Part shown: in pieces, positions 8,826-17,010 of the stretch
Layout: every line of letters begins with the position of its first letter
Position numbering within the stretch: the first letter of the stretch is position 1
Assembly (NCBI GenBank): GCA_913009835.1
Contig: CAJVXH010000019.1
Span: 1 to 32,723, forward strand
Length of the DNA: 32,723 nt
Source of the DNA: an uncultured bacterium
GTDB taxonomy: Bacteria > Electryoneota > Electryoneia > Electryoneales > Electryoneaceae
Reading direction: 5' to 3'
The notes under the pieces: model-generated
The model's database searches: none
What the model was told of the DNA's origin: nothing
What the model saw: only the letters and a program-made list of their open reading frames with translations
Position numbers and translations under genes: made by a program

Positions 8826-9656
8826 TCATCTTCTTCTGTCGGGTTTGTATGTCGCTATTGAAGGCAGGAAATTGTATTTGACTGACATCAGCATGATTAG
8901 CAGGGCGCCGAGCAACAGAATGGCAAGCCTCATGTGAATCATTTTTAGTGCAGAAATATGGTGGAATGGGAACATCGCAGCACCGATCAGTAGCATTCCG
9001 ATAGCACTACCTCCCCCCACTGACGCTGCATTATAGACCAGGGGCGTCGGTCGTTCAGCCAATTTGATCAATACGGCAGCCTTTTGCATGGAAATAAGGG
9101 CTATCAAAATCCCCAGGATCTGATGTACGATCGCCAGGGGATTCCCGCCGTATGTCCAGCCGCTATACCCGTATGTGGGAGGGGATTCATCTACCAGTCC
9201 CAGAGACCCACTGAAAAGGTTGCCAAGCACTATCTGCAATAAGACCAGGATGAAGATAAATATCAGCCATCCTCTGAGTTTGGAAGGGTATTGAGGCTTT
9301 CTTTCGGCGTATGGGTGTCGAATGAAACGCAATTCCATGCTGGCATAGAGCAATAATGACGCGGTCATAAGCGGCAACATCAGCTGTATTGGGCTGAGCA
9401 TTCTCTCCAGGCCGTTCAAATCACCTAGTGTACCCTGAAAGATAATCCCGGCAATGAGCAGATTTGAAACCAGCACCGGTATCCAGACCTTTGGAAATCC
9501 ATGAGCATCTTTGAGAGCGAGGATTGTTGTTATTAAGACCAGCAGGCCGAGAGCTATTCCCGGAATATGGTTACCAGGTTCTATCATTTCACGGGAGAAG
9601 ATGAGAAGGAATGCCGCTATTGTGCTTATCCAAGCGGATATCCGCAATATTTTCAT
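8826..9656 (-). CDS. Polytopic membrane protein, possibly CtaA/COX15-like
   Basis: Protein of 276 residues with about eight hydrophobic helices in two similar halves. Features such as LLQIVLGNLFSGSLG, IVHQILGILIAL and KMIHMRLAILLLGAL recall the His-bearing helices of heme A synthase (CtaA/COX15), but the loops do not show the family motifs clearly, so this is a distant-fold guess. An unknown integral membrane protein is the safe reading. The ATG at 9656 is preferred: GAGAG lies six bases upstream, and an earlier TTG would overlap that spacing. No oxidase gene is nearby in this window. Confidence 0.5.
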   Translation of the reverse strand: MKILRISAWISTIAAFLLIFSREMIEPGNHIPGIALGLLVLITTILALKDAHGFPKVWIPVLVSNLLIAGIIFQGTLGDLNGLERMLSPIQLMLPLMTASLLLYASMELRFIRHPYAERKPQYPSKLRGWLIFIFILVLLQIVLGNLFSGSLGLVDESPPTYGYSGWTYGGNPLAIVHQILGILIALISMQKAAVLIKLAERPTPLVYNAASVGGGSAIGMLLIGAAMFPFHHISALKMIHMRLAILLLGALLIMLMSVKYNFLPSIATYKPDRRR

Positions 9657-9793
9657 AGCCAACTCTCTTTACTCTTTCACTCATTGATGATCGGGGACAG
9701 GAATTTCGTTTGAACTTGGCAAGAAATCAATAGCTATTGATGGGAGCAATCATGTCTCTGAAATTCTGACACATAATTCCACAATGAGCAGAC

Positions 9794-10429
9794 TCACAAT
9801 CCGGCGAACAGTTTGAGAAACAGTCCAACGGGCTTGTTTATAATTGCCCCCAGAATGGAAGTTTTGGTCAGCATTCCGATGACAACTACAGCGAGAAGCA
9901 GGAACCCCGCAGCTCGAGCGAACAGGCGGTACTGACGTTCGTATCGTGCGGGGAAGAACAGATGTACCAGGCTGCTACCGTCTAAAGGCGGTACCGGTAA
10001 CAGGTTAAACACTGCCAGGACGATGTTGATGATCAATCCATACATCACGATCTGATAGACGAATATCATCGTCCCGGATAATGATCCTGGGTTGGGCATT
10101 ATTCTTATCAGCATCCCGAAAGCGGCAGCGAGAAGGAAGTTGGTCGCTGGTCCGGCCAATGCGACAATGAGATGGTCGCGCTTCGGATGGCGGAAGTTAG
10201 CCACGTTCACCGGGACGGGTTTCGCCCAGCCGAAATGCACGATGAAGATCATCAAGGTGCCAAACAGATCCAAGTGCTTGAGCGGGTTAAGGGTCAACCG
10301 TCCCAACTGTTTGGCGGTCGGATCGCCCAGTTTCCAGGCGGCAAATGCGTGCGCGGCTTCGTGAAAAGTCAGTCCGATAAGCGCGCCGGGCACTATGAGT
10401 AATACTCGGATAAAATCTGGGTCGGCCAT
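9794..10429 (-). CDS. Site-2 protease family metalloprotease (M50)
   Basis: Intramembrane zinc protease of 211 residues. The zinc motif HEAAH lies in LTFHEAAHAFAAWKLGDP near residues 23-27, and the distal metal ligand motif is in NLLPVPPLDGS. About five to six hydrophobic helices are present, and DPTAKQLGRLTLNPLKHLD is the conserved segment after HExxH. It matches the short YwhC/Rv-type M50 proteins without a PDZ domain. Substrate unknown. The ribosome-binding site is weak. It lies upstream of the CtaA-like gene on the same strand, about 137 bases away, and may share a transcript with it. Confidence 0.9.
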   Translation of the reverse strand: MADPDFIRVLLIVPGALIGLTFHEAAHAFAAWKLGDPTAKQLGRLTLNPLKHLDLFGTLMIFIVHFGWAKPVPVNVANFRHPKRDHLIVALAGPATNFLLAAAFGMLIRIMPNPGSLSGTMIFVYQIVMYGLIINIVLAVFNLLPVPPLDGSSLVHLFFPARYERQYRLFARAAGFLLLAVVVIGMLTKTSILGAIINKPVGLFLKLFAGL

Positions 10430-10551
10430 GAGCTTTCTATTGCGAACGTTAGAATGAGTCGATATCTTTGATACAAACAGATGTGACGTCTGTTGATCAA
10501 CTGAGAAGTATGTCTCTTATATATTGACACATCATCGCAGCTGGTGATCCT

Positions 10552-11193
10552 ATGCAGGGAACATACTCAATCCTGATGGCGGAAGCATTTGCTCGTGGGA
10601 AAAGTACTCCCGACAGGATCAGCCGCTCTCTTGGTTTGCTTGTCAGCTCTGTCAATGCGATGCATCATGACAGCTTGCTATCTCCGTTTACTCTTGTCAG
10701 CGATAAGAGTTTTCAGGGAGTTATGAGTAATCCGAGTGAAGTTTTGAACGCTATCTTTACCTTCGACAGGTTGGTGTTGCGTTACCGCTTGACCTACAAG
10801 TTACGATATGTATTTGTGCAGGGTGAAGTGACTTCTGCGTTGGACCCGGAGCTGGCGATGCCTCTCACTGGAACGGGTGTAGATCTCGCTTCTGAATTGC
10901 TGACGAGGAAAGCTCGTTCAAAGCCTCGGGTACAGGTTCGTATTTCTGACGATTCACATGAGCAGGAGCTGAACGACTTGTTCTTCATCCTTGATGGATT
11001 GTCAGCTCGCTGGAAGGCGAAGGACGCCACTCTTCTCCATGATCTGCTAAAAGTGAATCGGGTAGCGGATATCGCGACTCGCCATGGGAAGAACCGGGGT
11101 CAGATTTACAAGCGCCGCAACACCCTGCAGACGGAAGAATACCTGGTTCTACGTAATTATATTCTCAATCTCGGTCGTGGTATGGAGGCCTGA
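10552..11193 (+). CDS. SatD-like protein
   Basis: Protein of 213 residues. Residues about 43-110 (SPFTLVSDKSFQGVM...VLRYRLTYKLRYVFVQGEV...LTGTGVDLASELL) follow the pattern of the SatD family (SPFTxxxGDEFQG, RxGxGxG, GPGxDxARxLL), with the acidic GDEFQ replaced by SDKSFQ. The C-terminal segment (VADIATRHGKNRGQIYKRR) looks like a helix-turn-helix. SatD proteins are small and of poorly known function; some occur in acid-tolerance or secretion operons. It precedes prmA by 78 bases. The loss of the acidic pair suggests divergence. Confidence 0.6.
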   Translation: MQGTYSILMAEAFARGKSTPDRISRSLGLLVSSVNAMHHDSLLSPFTLVSDKSFQGVMSNPSEVLNAIFTFDRLVLRYRLTYKLRYVFVQGEVTSALDPELAMPLTGTGVDLASELLTRKARSKPRVQVRISDDSHEQELNDLFFILDGLSARWKAKDATLLHDLLKVNRVADIATRHGKNRGQIYKRRNTLQTEEYLVLRNYILNLGRGMEA

Positions 11194-11271
11194 ACGGTTG
11201 CCGTGCAGGTATGTAGTAGCCCACCTTTAGGTGTTCATTTTTTTAATCGTATTCCTGGCTGGAGATGTGCG

Positions 11272-12144
11272 ATGAGTGATCTACCCAAGTGGTTGGTCGT
11301 CAGTTTGCCTGGCGGTGATCTGGCGGCTGAAGTACTCGGCAACACAGTGATGGAGCTGGGAGCGAAGGGTATGACTCCGGATGGCGACCGCATGCTCACC
11401 GCATTCCCCATGACGGTGAACAGGGATGAGGTTCTTGCCGAGATACTGCGGATGGTGAAAGCGCTTCACGCTGAGGGTTTGCTTCCCGATGAAATAGTGG
11501 ATGCTCGCGTTGTCGAGGATGAGGACTGGGTTGGTAAATGGCGGCGCTCATTGGGACCGATCCGGGCTGGCGAACGATTTGTGATAGTCCCGCCGGGAGT
11601 GGATGCTGAGACATCTGAATTGGACATCGTTCTGGCGATTGAGCCGCGGATGGCGTTCGGGACTGGCGATCACGCAACCACTCGTCTGGCCTTGGCGGGC
11701 ATGGAACGGCTGCCCTTGAAGAAGGCGCGTGTAATAGATCTGGGTTGTGGGAATGGGATACTGACTGTTGCGGCGGCATTGTCAGGAGCTGCGGAAGTAG
11801 AATCGGTGGATTTTGAAGAAGAGTCGGTTATTGAGACGGTTGAAAACGCCGAACGTCACGGTGTTGCCGAGCGGGTCCATGTTCACGCTGCGGACGTGCT
11901 CGAGTGGACACCGTCCGCTCCCCCATACGACATCCTCCTGGCGAACATTTACCTGCCGCCAATTTTGTCAGGGATAGTGCGTTGGTGCGGGTGGTTGCAT
12001 AAAGGCAGTCACGCGGTGTTTACGGGTGTCCGTGCGGGTGATGAGGAGCGGGAACTGCTGGCAGTGTTGGATAGTGCCAATCTACGAGTACTCCATTCAG
12101 AGCATCTCGACACCTGGTTTTGTGTGGTTTGCGAGGTGGTTTGA
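11272..12144 (+). CDS. prmA: Ribosomal protein L11 methyltransferase PrmA
   Basis: SAM-dependent enzyme of 290 residues that trimethylates ribosomal protein L11. It shows the family hallmark FGTGDHATTRLAL before the SAM-binding loop VIDLGCGNGIL, then VDFEEESV (acidic end of strand 2) and ILLANIYLPP at motif IV. The N-terminal segment with EDEDWVGKWRRSLGPIRAGERFVIVPP matches the W-K-----P-R-G pattern of PrmA. The start at 11272 is chosen because GGAG lies seven bases upstream; an upstream frame to 11203 adds a non-conserved, Cys-containing stretch. The length fits the family. Confidence 0.93.
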   Translation: MSDLPKWLVVSLPGGDLAAEVLGNTVMELGAKGMTPDGDRMLTAFPMTVNRDEVLAEILRMVKALHAEGLLPDEIVDARVVEDEDWVGKWRRSLGPIRAGERFVIVPPGVDAETSELDIVLAIEPRMAFGTGDHATTRLALAGMERLPLKKARVIDLGCGNGILTVAAALSGAAEVESVDFEEESVIETVENAERHGVAERVHVHAADVLEWTPSAPPYDILLANIYLPPILSGIVRWCGWLHKGSHAVFTGVRAGDEERELLAVLDSANLRVLHSEHLDTWFCVVCEVV

Positions 12145-12304
12145 GCTTGATCTCAGCCCATTTTTACAGTTATACTCAAGGATAGCGAGCTGCTCCAAAT
12201 TCACTTTCGAGGTTTGCCTCCCGCTTCTTGCCTACCGATTTTGACCTTATGCCCTTTCCGGGGCGAGACGAAACGTTGTTACCACTAGTTGTGGAGATTT
12301 ATTC

Positions 12305-13579
12305 ATGGGTTTTCTACGCCCGTCCGGGTCGCGGTCACTTGTATTTCTGACCAGCCTCATTGGGTTTTTATTGTTGTTTGGATTGATTGGATGTGATGAG
12401 ACAGGTCCGGTAGATCCTGAACCAATAGACAATGTTCTTGTTACTGAGGATCTCATTGATTCGGTGAATGTGCCGGAATTCTGGGTTCTGGGATCAGAGG
12501 AATTCCGTCAGGTTACATTCAGTTTTGCCCTCACTCAGGAGCAAAAGGATGCAATCAATTACGGCGACTACTCTCCCGCTGTTGTCTGGGTATCCATCCG
12601 TGATCAGGACGGTTCAGAAGTAGCTGGTTTCATGATTCGTGATGATGGGGGAGCGCTTCCAGATGTACTTCACCCGGGATTTGTTCATGCCAATTCTGGG
12701 GATCTGGTCCCGAATGATTTCATCTTCAGTAATCAGATTAACGCAGGGTTTACGACTATTGAAGGAGTATATACGTTTGAAGTTAGTGTCTGGGGTATGA
12801 TTCCTCCTGGAATGAGTGCGCCTGATGTGATCCCCCCTCCAATCGTCGTGGTCAGTGTAACCGTCTCCGCCAACGAAGCTCCAGTTTTTGGTGAAGTTTC
12901 CTTGCCGGACAACTTGAACGCCGGTTTCGATGTACAGCAGTGGACATTGGAAGTTACTGATCCCGACGAAGAAGTATCGGAGGATGAAGTAGTTGAAGTG
13001 ATGGTTGAACTTTTAGCGAACGATATCAGCTACCGTGAATTCCTGTTCGCTCAGTTGAATTCTTCGACCTGGATATTTACTGCTGATTCGACATTTGCGG
13101 CCGGATTGCTGACGGCTGATTACACCATGAGCGTCACCGCAACTGACAAGTTTAACCAGGTGTCTGAGCCGTTGGAACACGCTGTCTGGATCGAAAATCT
13201 GGCGCCGGAGTTGATGTCATTAAGCGCGCCAGACACGACGCAGCAGCCGGGCCCGGATGATCCGCCGAACGTATACACGTTCACTCTGGATGTAACCGAC
13301 AGCCAGGGTCAGGGCGATATAGAGAGTGTTTATTACACGGTATTGGATCCTACAGGTGGATTCTCCACCCATCCTGACTACGTTTTCCGGGATGATGGCG
13401 AGGATGGGGACGAAATCGCTGGGGATGGGACATGGACACACTTGTTCCAGGTACCTCGTGAAGTGAGCAACTTCGGAACTTACACTTTCACCTTCTATGC
13501 GACCGACCGTGCCGGTCAGGATTCTGATCCTATCGAGCATGAATTGGTGTTGATCGTCAGTTCGGAGCCGCACTCATGA
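12305..13579 (+). CDS. Surface lipoprotein with Ig-like repeats
   Basis: Protein of 424 residues with a lipoprotein signal peptide ending LIGC (Cys30) and a Pro/Asp tether. The rest is beta-rich. At least two Ig/cadherin-like units can be seen, each starting with an (E/L)APxxxxxSxPD-type segment (about residues 195 and 300) and ending in a strand that contains VTATDKFNQ or FYATDRAGQ. The last unit has the FRDDGEDGDExAGDGTWT segment common in exported proteins of candidate phyla. GGAG lies nine bases upstream. Its TGA overlaps the next ATG (ATGA at 13576-13579), making it the first gene of a translationally coupled envelope cluster. Confidence 0.85.
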   Translation: MGFLRPSGSRSLVFLTSLIGFLLLFGLIGCDETGPVDPEPIDNVLVTEDLIDSVNVPEFWVLGSEEFRQVTFSFALTQEQKDAINYGDYSPAVVWVSIRDQDGSEVAGFMIRDDGGALPDVLHPGFVHANSGDLVPNDFIFSNQINAGFTTIEGVYTFEVSVWGMIPPGMSAPDVIPPPIVVVSVTVSANEAPVFGEVSLPDNLNAGFDVQQWTLEVTDPDEEVSEDEVVEVMVELLANDISYREFLFAQLNSSTWIFTADSTFAAGLLTADYTMSVTATDKFNQVSEPLEHAVWIENLAPELMSLSAPDTTQQPGPDDPPNVYTFTLDVTDSQGQGDIESVYYTVLDPTGGFSTHPDYVFRDDGEDGDEIAGDGTWTHLFQVPREVSNFGTYTFTFYATDRAGQDSDPIEHELVLIVSSEPHS

Positions 13580-15210
13580 AAAATCTTCAATCCCAAGACA
13601 GGGCTGCCCACGTGAGTCATCCTGAGCGAAGCGAAGGATCTCGTAGTTGTCCCTTAATCCTTCTGGCTCTGTTGCTGGTTTTCGTGACAATTCCAGCTAT
13701 TGCAAGCGGCTTGCATAAACCGTTGCAGTGGAACCTTCAGAACGATCCGGCAGGCAAAATATTTACCCCGACAATCGCTGGCGACATTGACGGCATTCCT
13801 TCCAACTCGGTGATCGATCTGGAAATCTCTTCTCCATACATATGGCTGGCGACGGGTGTCGGATTGGGACGTTTTGCACCGGTGATTGGCGCATCTGATC
13901 CATCCGATGGCGACTGGTTTGTAGCGACCCATGAGGATGAAGGATTTGGACGTGGGGGAGTCAGCGCGGTCACAGCGGGGCTGACACCTTGGGGCGATCC
14001 GGTGATTTGGGCGGCGACGGCTTTTGATTCGCTGGCAGGGAACGATAAACTCCCGACTGGTGGCGGCGTTGGCTTCAGTCTGGACGAGGGTTTGTCCTGG
14101 ACCTGGATGTCACAGCCGGTCGATTCGCTGGATGAGACTGAATTCGAGCCTACAGTAACTCCGGTTCAAAATGTGACATACGATCTGAGCATCCTGGGCG
14201 ACCGAGTTTGGATTACCAGCTGGGGTGGCGGCATTCGATATTTTGACATGTTCGACGGGATGCAGACCGCTGATCCGAGCGACCTGGTGTGGGTCAATCA
14301 ACCACCTGACACGGTCGATTTTGACGTGTTGAATCAGAATAATCATCGTGGATTCAGCACGACGACGATGGCTGAAGACAGTCTGCTCTGGGTCGGCACT
14401 GCAGCTGGGATTAATCTGAGCCGTGACAATGGGGTAACCTGGCAGAATTTCAAATATTCCAGCCAGAACGATAACACCCCTTGCGGTGATTTTGTCCCAT
14501 CTATGGGTTCGCAGGTTTTGGATGATGGCCGTCAACTGCTCTGGGCGGGGTGTTGGGTTGTATCGGCCGAGGCTGGACAGTTTTATGGGGTCAGCGTCAC
14601 TGATGACGAGGGCGCGACGTGGCGTCGTGTTTTAGGAAGCTCCGAGACTCCGATTCGGGCACATAACTTCGCGTTCCAAGATTCCATCGTCTATGTCGCA
14701 GCCGATGACGGCCTGTACAAGTCCGCCGATTTTGGTGAAACCTGGGGTTTGTTTCCGAGACCGATTGACTTGAACAACGGCGAACAATTTTTTGAAGACC
14801 AGGTGTATGCGGCAGCTTATGGATTTGACCGTCTCTGGGTTGGTGGGCCAGATGGTCTGGGTATCAGCGGCAACGGTGGCAACGAATGGTCCATCGAACG
14901 TACAGCAGCTGACCTATCCGGAAATGACGACACCTATGCCTATCCGAATCCATTTTCCCCGGAACGTTTCTCGGTGGTGCGGATGCATTACGCCATGCCT
15001 CGACCGGGCAATGTCACCATCGAGATATACGATTTCGCGATGGAGTTGTTGATCCGCACTGTGAACAGTGAGTATCGCGGTGCAGGCGAACACAATGATG
15101 TTTGGGATGGACGTGATGCTCGTGGAGGGGAGATTGCTAATGGAGTCTATTTTTTCCGTGTTGAAGGTGGCGGACAGGAACGTTGGGGCAAAATACTGGT
15201 GATGGATTGA
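13576..15210 (+). CDS. Exported Asp-box propeller protein with FlgD-like C-terminal domain
   Basis: Protein of 544 residues. A signal peptide is present (core CPLILLALLLVFVTIPAIAS) with an unusually long n-region that contains a translated repeat (SHPERSEGS, 13616-13643). The body has BNR/Asp-box motifs SLDEGLSW (about residue 166), SRDNGVTW (281), TDDEGATW (341) and SADFGETW (382), so a beta-propeller of the sortilin/sialidase type is likely. Residues about 455-544 (YPNPFSPE...VTIEIYDFAMELL...WDGRDARGGEIANGVYFFRVE) are a FlgD Ig-like domain, which in this group works as a C-terminal sorting or anchoring domain. Start by ATGA overlap with the lipoprotein gene; GGAG nine bases upstream. Confidence 0.88.
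   Translation: MKNLQSQDRAAHVSHPERSEGSRSCPLILLALLLVFVTIPAIASGLHKPLQWNLQNDPAGKIFTPTIAGDIDGIPSNSVIDLEISSPYIWLATGVGLGRFAPVIGASDPSDGDWFVATHEDEGFGRGGVSAVTAGLTPWGDPVIWAATAFDSLAGNDKLPTGGGVGFSLDEGLSWTWMSQPVDSLDETEFEPTVTPVQNVTYDLSILGDRVWITSWGGGIRYFDMFDGMQTADPSDLVWVNQPPDTVDFDVLNQNNHRGFSTTTMAEDSLLWVGTAAGINLSRDNGVTWQNFKYSSQNDNTPCGDFVPSMGSQVLDDGRQLLWAGCWVVSAEAGQFYGVSVTDDEGATWRRVLGSSETPIRAHNFAFQDSIVYVAADDGLYKSADFGETWGLFPRPIDLNNGEQFFEDQVYAAAYGFDRLWVGGPDGLGISGNGGNEWSIERTAADLSGNDDTYAYPNPFSPERFSVVRMHYAMPRPGNVTIEIYDFAMELLIRTVNSEYRGAGEHNDVWDGRDARGGEIANGVYFFRVEGGGQERWGKILVMD
13616..13643 (+). repeat. Dispersed repeat (GTCATCCTGAGCGAAG type), inside a gene
   Basis: The 28-base unit ending in GGATCTCG is read in frame in the signal-peptide n-region of the Asp-box protein. 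Its reverse complement, with two paired changes (GAGCGAAGCGA to GAACGAAGTGA), occurs at 15254-15281 and 15466-15493. The core also resembles 2378-2396. I recall this sequence as common in many metagenome-derived bacterial genomes. Confidence 0.85.
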
Positions 15211-15221
15211 GGGATATGACA

Positions 15222-16988
15222 ATGAAACCGCTGAACCGATCCAAGGTCAACACCGAGATCCTTCACTTCGTTCAGGATGACGTGTTTGTTCAGGATGACG
15301 CGTTCGTTCAGGATGACGCGTTTGTTCAGGATGACGCGTTTGTTCAGGATGACGCAACAGGCCCGTGTTTGCTTGCAAACGCGGATTATCCACGACATAA
15401 ATGTCGTGGGCATGACATTCTTACCCGTGTTGGCTTGCCGACGCGAGTCATCGATAGGTCAACACCGAGATCCTTCACTTCGTTCAGGATGACGTCTCTA
15501 TTCAGGATGACGTCTCTATTCAGGATGACATCTCTATTCAGGATGACGTCCCTATTCAGGATGACGTCACTCTTACCCGTGTTGGCTCTGCCAACGCGGC
15601 TACTCCTGACGGTGGTCGTGGTGCTAACGTTCGCGCTCACCATCCCATCAACAACTCACGCCGAAGGTTATGCCGGTCAGGCGGGCGCATTCCTGCGTAT
15701 GGGATCGGGCGCGGCGGCGGTGGCGATGGGCGATGCTGGTGTCGCAAGGGCGATGGGCGCTGAACAATCTCATTATAACGCTGCCGGGTTGCCGTATGCT
15801 CCGGCGAACGATATTTACGTCGGCTATCATGTACTGAGTTTGGATCGCCGTCTGGCCCATGTTGGCATATTGATGCAAGTTCCGGAGATCAGTTTCTGGC
15901 GTAAACCGATCCGTCAGGTAGCGTTGCTGGAACGAGATAATCAGCCTCCAACTTTGATTGATGAATCCGATCTACCCCCGACCCGTCGCCGTGAGATCAT
16001 CAAGGTCGATGAATACCTCGACGCATTGGCGGTAGTAATCCTGAAGACGGCGACTCAAGGTGAATTGGATGAGGTTCACCTGCTTGAATTGAATGGACGG
16101 CAGGTTGATCCCGGGGTGCTCGAGGCGGTGATCGTTGAGATGACGGAAGTCTGCATGCAACATGGCTACACTTCGGAAGCTCAGATAATTGATCATATGA
16201 AACAGCGTTACAAGCGTATTCAGAAGAAGCCCGCGGCGGTAGCCGTCAATTGGACACATGCCGGAACCAGCGATATAGAAGGCCGTAACATGAATGGCCA
16301 GGTATATGACACCTTCGGTTTCTACGAGAATCGTTTCTCGTTGGCGTTCGGCTTGCGTTTGCATCGCACGGTGAGTGCTGGCGTGAATGTCGGTGTGCTC
16401 TATGCCACTGTCCCCGATCTGATTGACGATGGGGAATCGGTGAGCTCGACGACCTTCGGTGCGGATGTCGGGTTACAGGTGCGTCCATTTGCCGAACTGG
16501 AGATGCCGTACAACCTGCAATCTTTGACTATCGGTCTGGCTGGATACGACTTGGGTGGAAAGAACTCGTGGAATACCACCGGATATTGGGATCAGGGCAC
16601 GAACAAGACCGACAAGTTTCCGAATCGCTATCGTGGTGGTTTCGCATATACGCCAGTGCGTGGGGTGAACCTGGCGATGGATGTTGAGACGGATCTCGAT
16701 CAGCTGGCCCGACTCAAGGGTGGCGCTGAGGTTTATGTGTTTGGCGCTGAACGATATGCGGCGCCGGATGGCGGCCTGATGAACAGTGAGATGACCGATA
16801 ACATCCCGACTCAGCCGGCTTTGATTCTGCGTGCGGGTTTGAATGATGGTGACCCGACATTCGGACTGGGTCTCGTATTTCATATAGCCGGTCTGGGGCT
16901 GACCCGGTTGGATTATGCTTATGTTGTGGAGGATGTCAGCCCGGAGGCGACACAGGTGTTGACCTGGCGTTTCAGGTTCGCGATGTAG
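15222..16988 (+). CDS. PorV/PorQ-like outer-membrane protein with repeat-filled leader
   Basis: The mature part (from GYAGQAGAFLRMGSGAAAVAMGDAGVA) has the PorV/UPF0164 opening followed by the YNAAGLPY segment and a beta-barrel that ends in VLTWRFRFAM. PorV-type barrels help export or anchor type IX cargo. Two starts are possible. ATG 15222 has GAGGG eight bases upstream, just after the previous stop, and gives 588 residues with about 119 residues of translated repeat between the n-region (MKPLNRSK) and the hydrophobic core (LLLTVVVVLTFAL). ATG 15561 gives 475 residues and a normal-length leader but has no good Shine-Dalgarno. The frame stays open across the whole repeat. A helical segment (about 15994-16230) is inserted after the first strands. 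Confidence 0.75.
   Translation: MKPLNRSKVNTEILHFVQDDVFVQDDAFVQDDAFVQDDAFVQDDATGPCLLANADYPRHKCRGHDILTRVGLPTRVIDRSTPRSFTSFRMTSLFRMTSLFRMTSLFRMTSLFRMTSLLPVLALPTRLLLTVVVVLTFALTIPSTTHAEGYAGQAGAFLRMGSGAAAVAMGDAGVARAMGAEQSHYNAAGLPYAPANDIYVGYHVLSLDRRLAHVGILMQVPEISFWRKPIRQVALLERDNQPPTLIDESDLPPTRRREIIKVDEYLDALAVVILKTATQGELDEVHLLELNGRQVDPGVLEAVIVEMTEVCMQHGYTSEAQIIDHMKQRYKRIQKKPAAVAVNWTHAGTSDIEGRNMNGQVYDTFGFYENRFSLAFGLRLHRTVSAGVNVGVLYATVPDLIDDGESVSSTTFGADVGLQVRPFAELEMPYNLQSLTIGLAGYDLGGKNSWNTTGYWDQGTNKTDKFPNRYRGGFAYTPVRGVNLAMDVETDLDQLARLKGGAEVYVFGAERYAAPDGGLMNSEMTDNIPTQPALILRAGLNDGDPTFGLGLVFHIAGLGLTRLDYAYVVEDVSPEATQVLTWRFRFAM
15254..15281 (-). repeat. Dispersed repeat, copy next to first 18-bp array
   Basis: Reverse complement of the 13616-13643 unit (CGAGATCCTTCACTTCGTTC..). 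The surrounding AGGTCAACAC is also shared with the copy at 15466, so about 38 bases (15244-15281) are duplicated at 15456-15493. Confidence 0.85.
15271..15358 (+). repeat. 18-bp tandem array 1
   Basis: Five units start TTCAGGATGACG, at 15271, 15289, 15307, 15325 and 15343 (the last partial), with spacer GTTTG or GTTCG. The period is six codons, read as VQDDAF. The array grows out of the end of the dispersed repeat at 15254. Confidence 0.9.
15363..15384 (+). repeat. Hairpin repeat, family B
   Basis: CCGTGTTTGC-TT-GCAAACGCGG, an almost perfect 10-bp palindrome. Its last base is the first base of the family A hairpin at 15384, so the two are fused. Confidence 0.8.
15384..15416 (+). repeat. Hairpin repeat, family A
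   Basis: GATTATCC followed by stem ACGACAT-AA-ATGTCGT and then GGGCATGAC. It lies directly after a family B hairpin, inside the open frame that leads into the PorV-like gene. Confidence 0.85.
15425..15446 (+). repeat. Hairpin repeat, family B
   Basis: CCGTGTTGGC-TT-GCCGACGCGA. The stem differs from the 15363 copy at paired positions (TTTGC/GCAAA to TTGGC/GCCGA). Confidence 0.75.
15466..15493 (-). repeat. Dispersed repeat, copy next to second 18-bp array
   Basis: Identical to the copy at 15254-15281 over the 28 bases, and preceded by the same AGGTCAACAC. Confidence 0.85.
15483..15570 (+). repeat. 18-bp tandem array 2
   Basis: Five units start TTCAGGATGAC, at 15483, 15501, 15519, 15537 and 15555, with spacer TCTCTA or TCCCTA instead of the GTTTG of array 1. 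Read in frame as FRMTSL. The unit differs from array 1 outside the shared 12 bases, so the two arrays expanded separately from the same seed. Confidence 0.9.
15577..15599 (+). repeat. Hairpin repeat, family B, at signal-peptide border
   Basis: CCGTGTTGGC-TCT-GCCAACGCGG, a perfect stem apart from one T-G position. It encodes part of LPVLALPTR, immediately before the hydrophobic core of the PorV-like protein. Confidence 0.8.
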
Positions 16989-17010
16989 CTCTAAACGATC
17001 AGGAGAGGAG

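Noticed and set aside
15271-15570. CRISPR array
   Set aside because: The units are 18-bp tandem repeats with 3-6 base variable parts, no unique spacers of 25-40 bases, no leader and no cas genes.
15147-15643. Minus-strand proteins with ILNRDV or ILNERV repeats
   Set aside because: They are the reverse reading of the dispersed repeats and 18-bp arrays, open only because the units lack stops in several frames.
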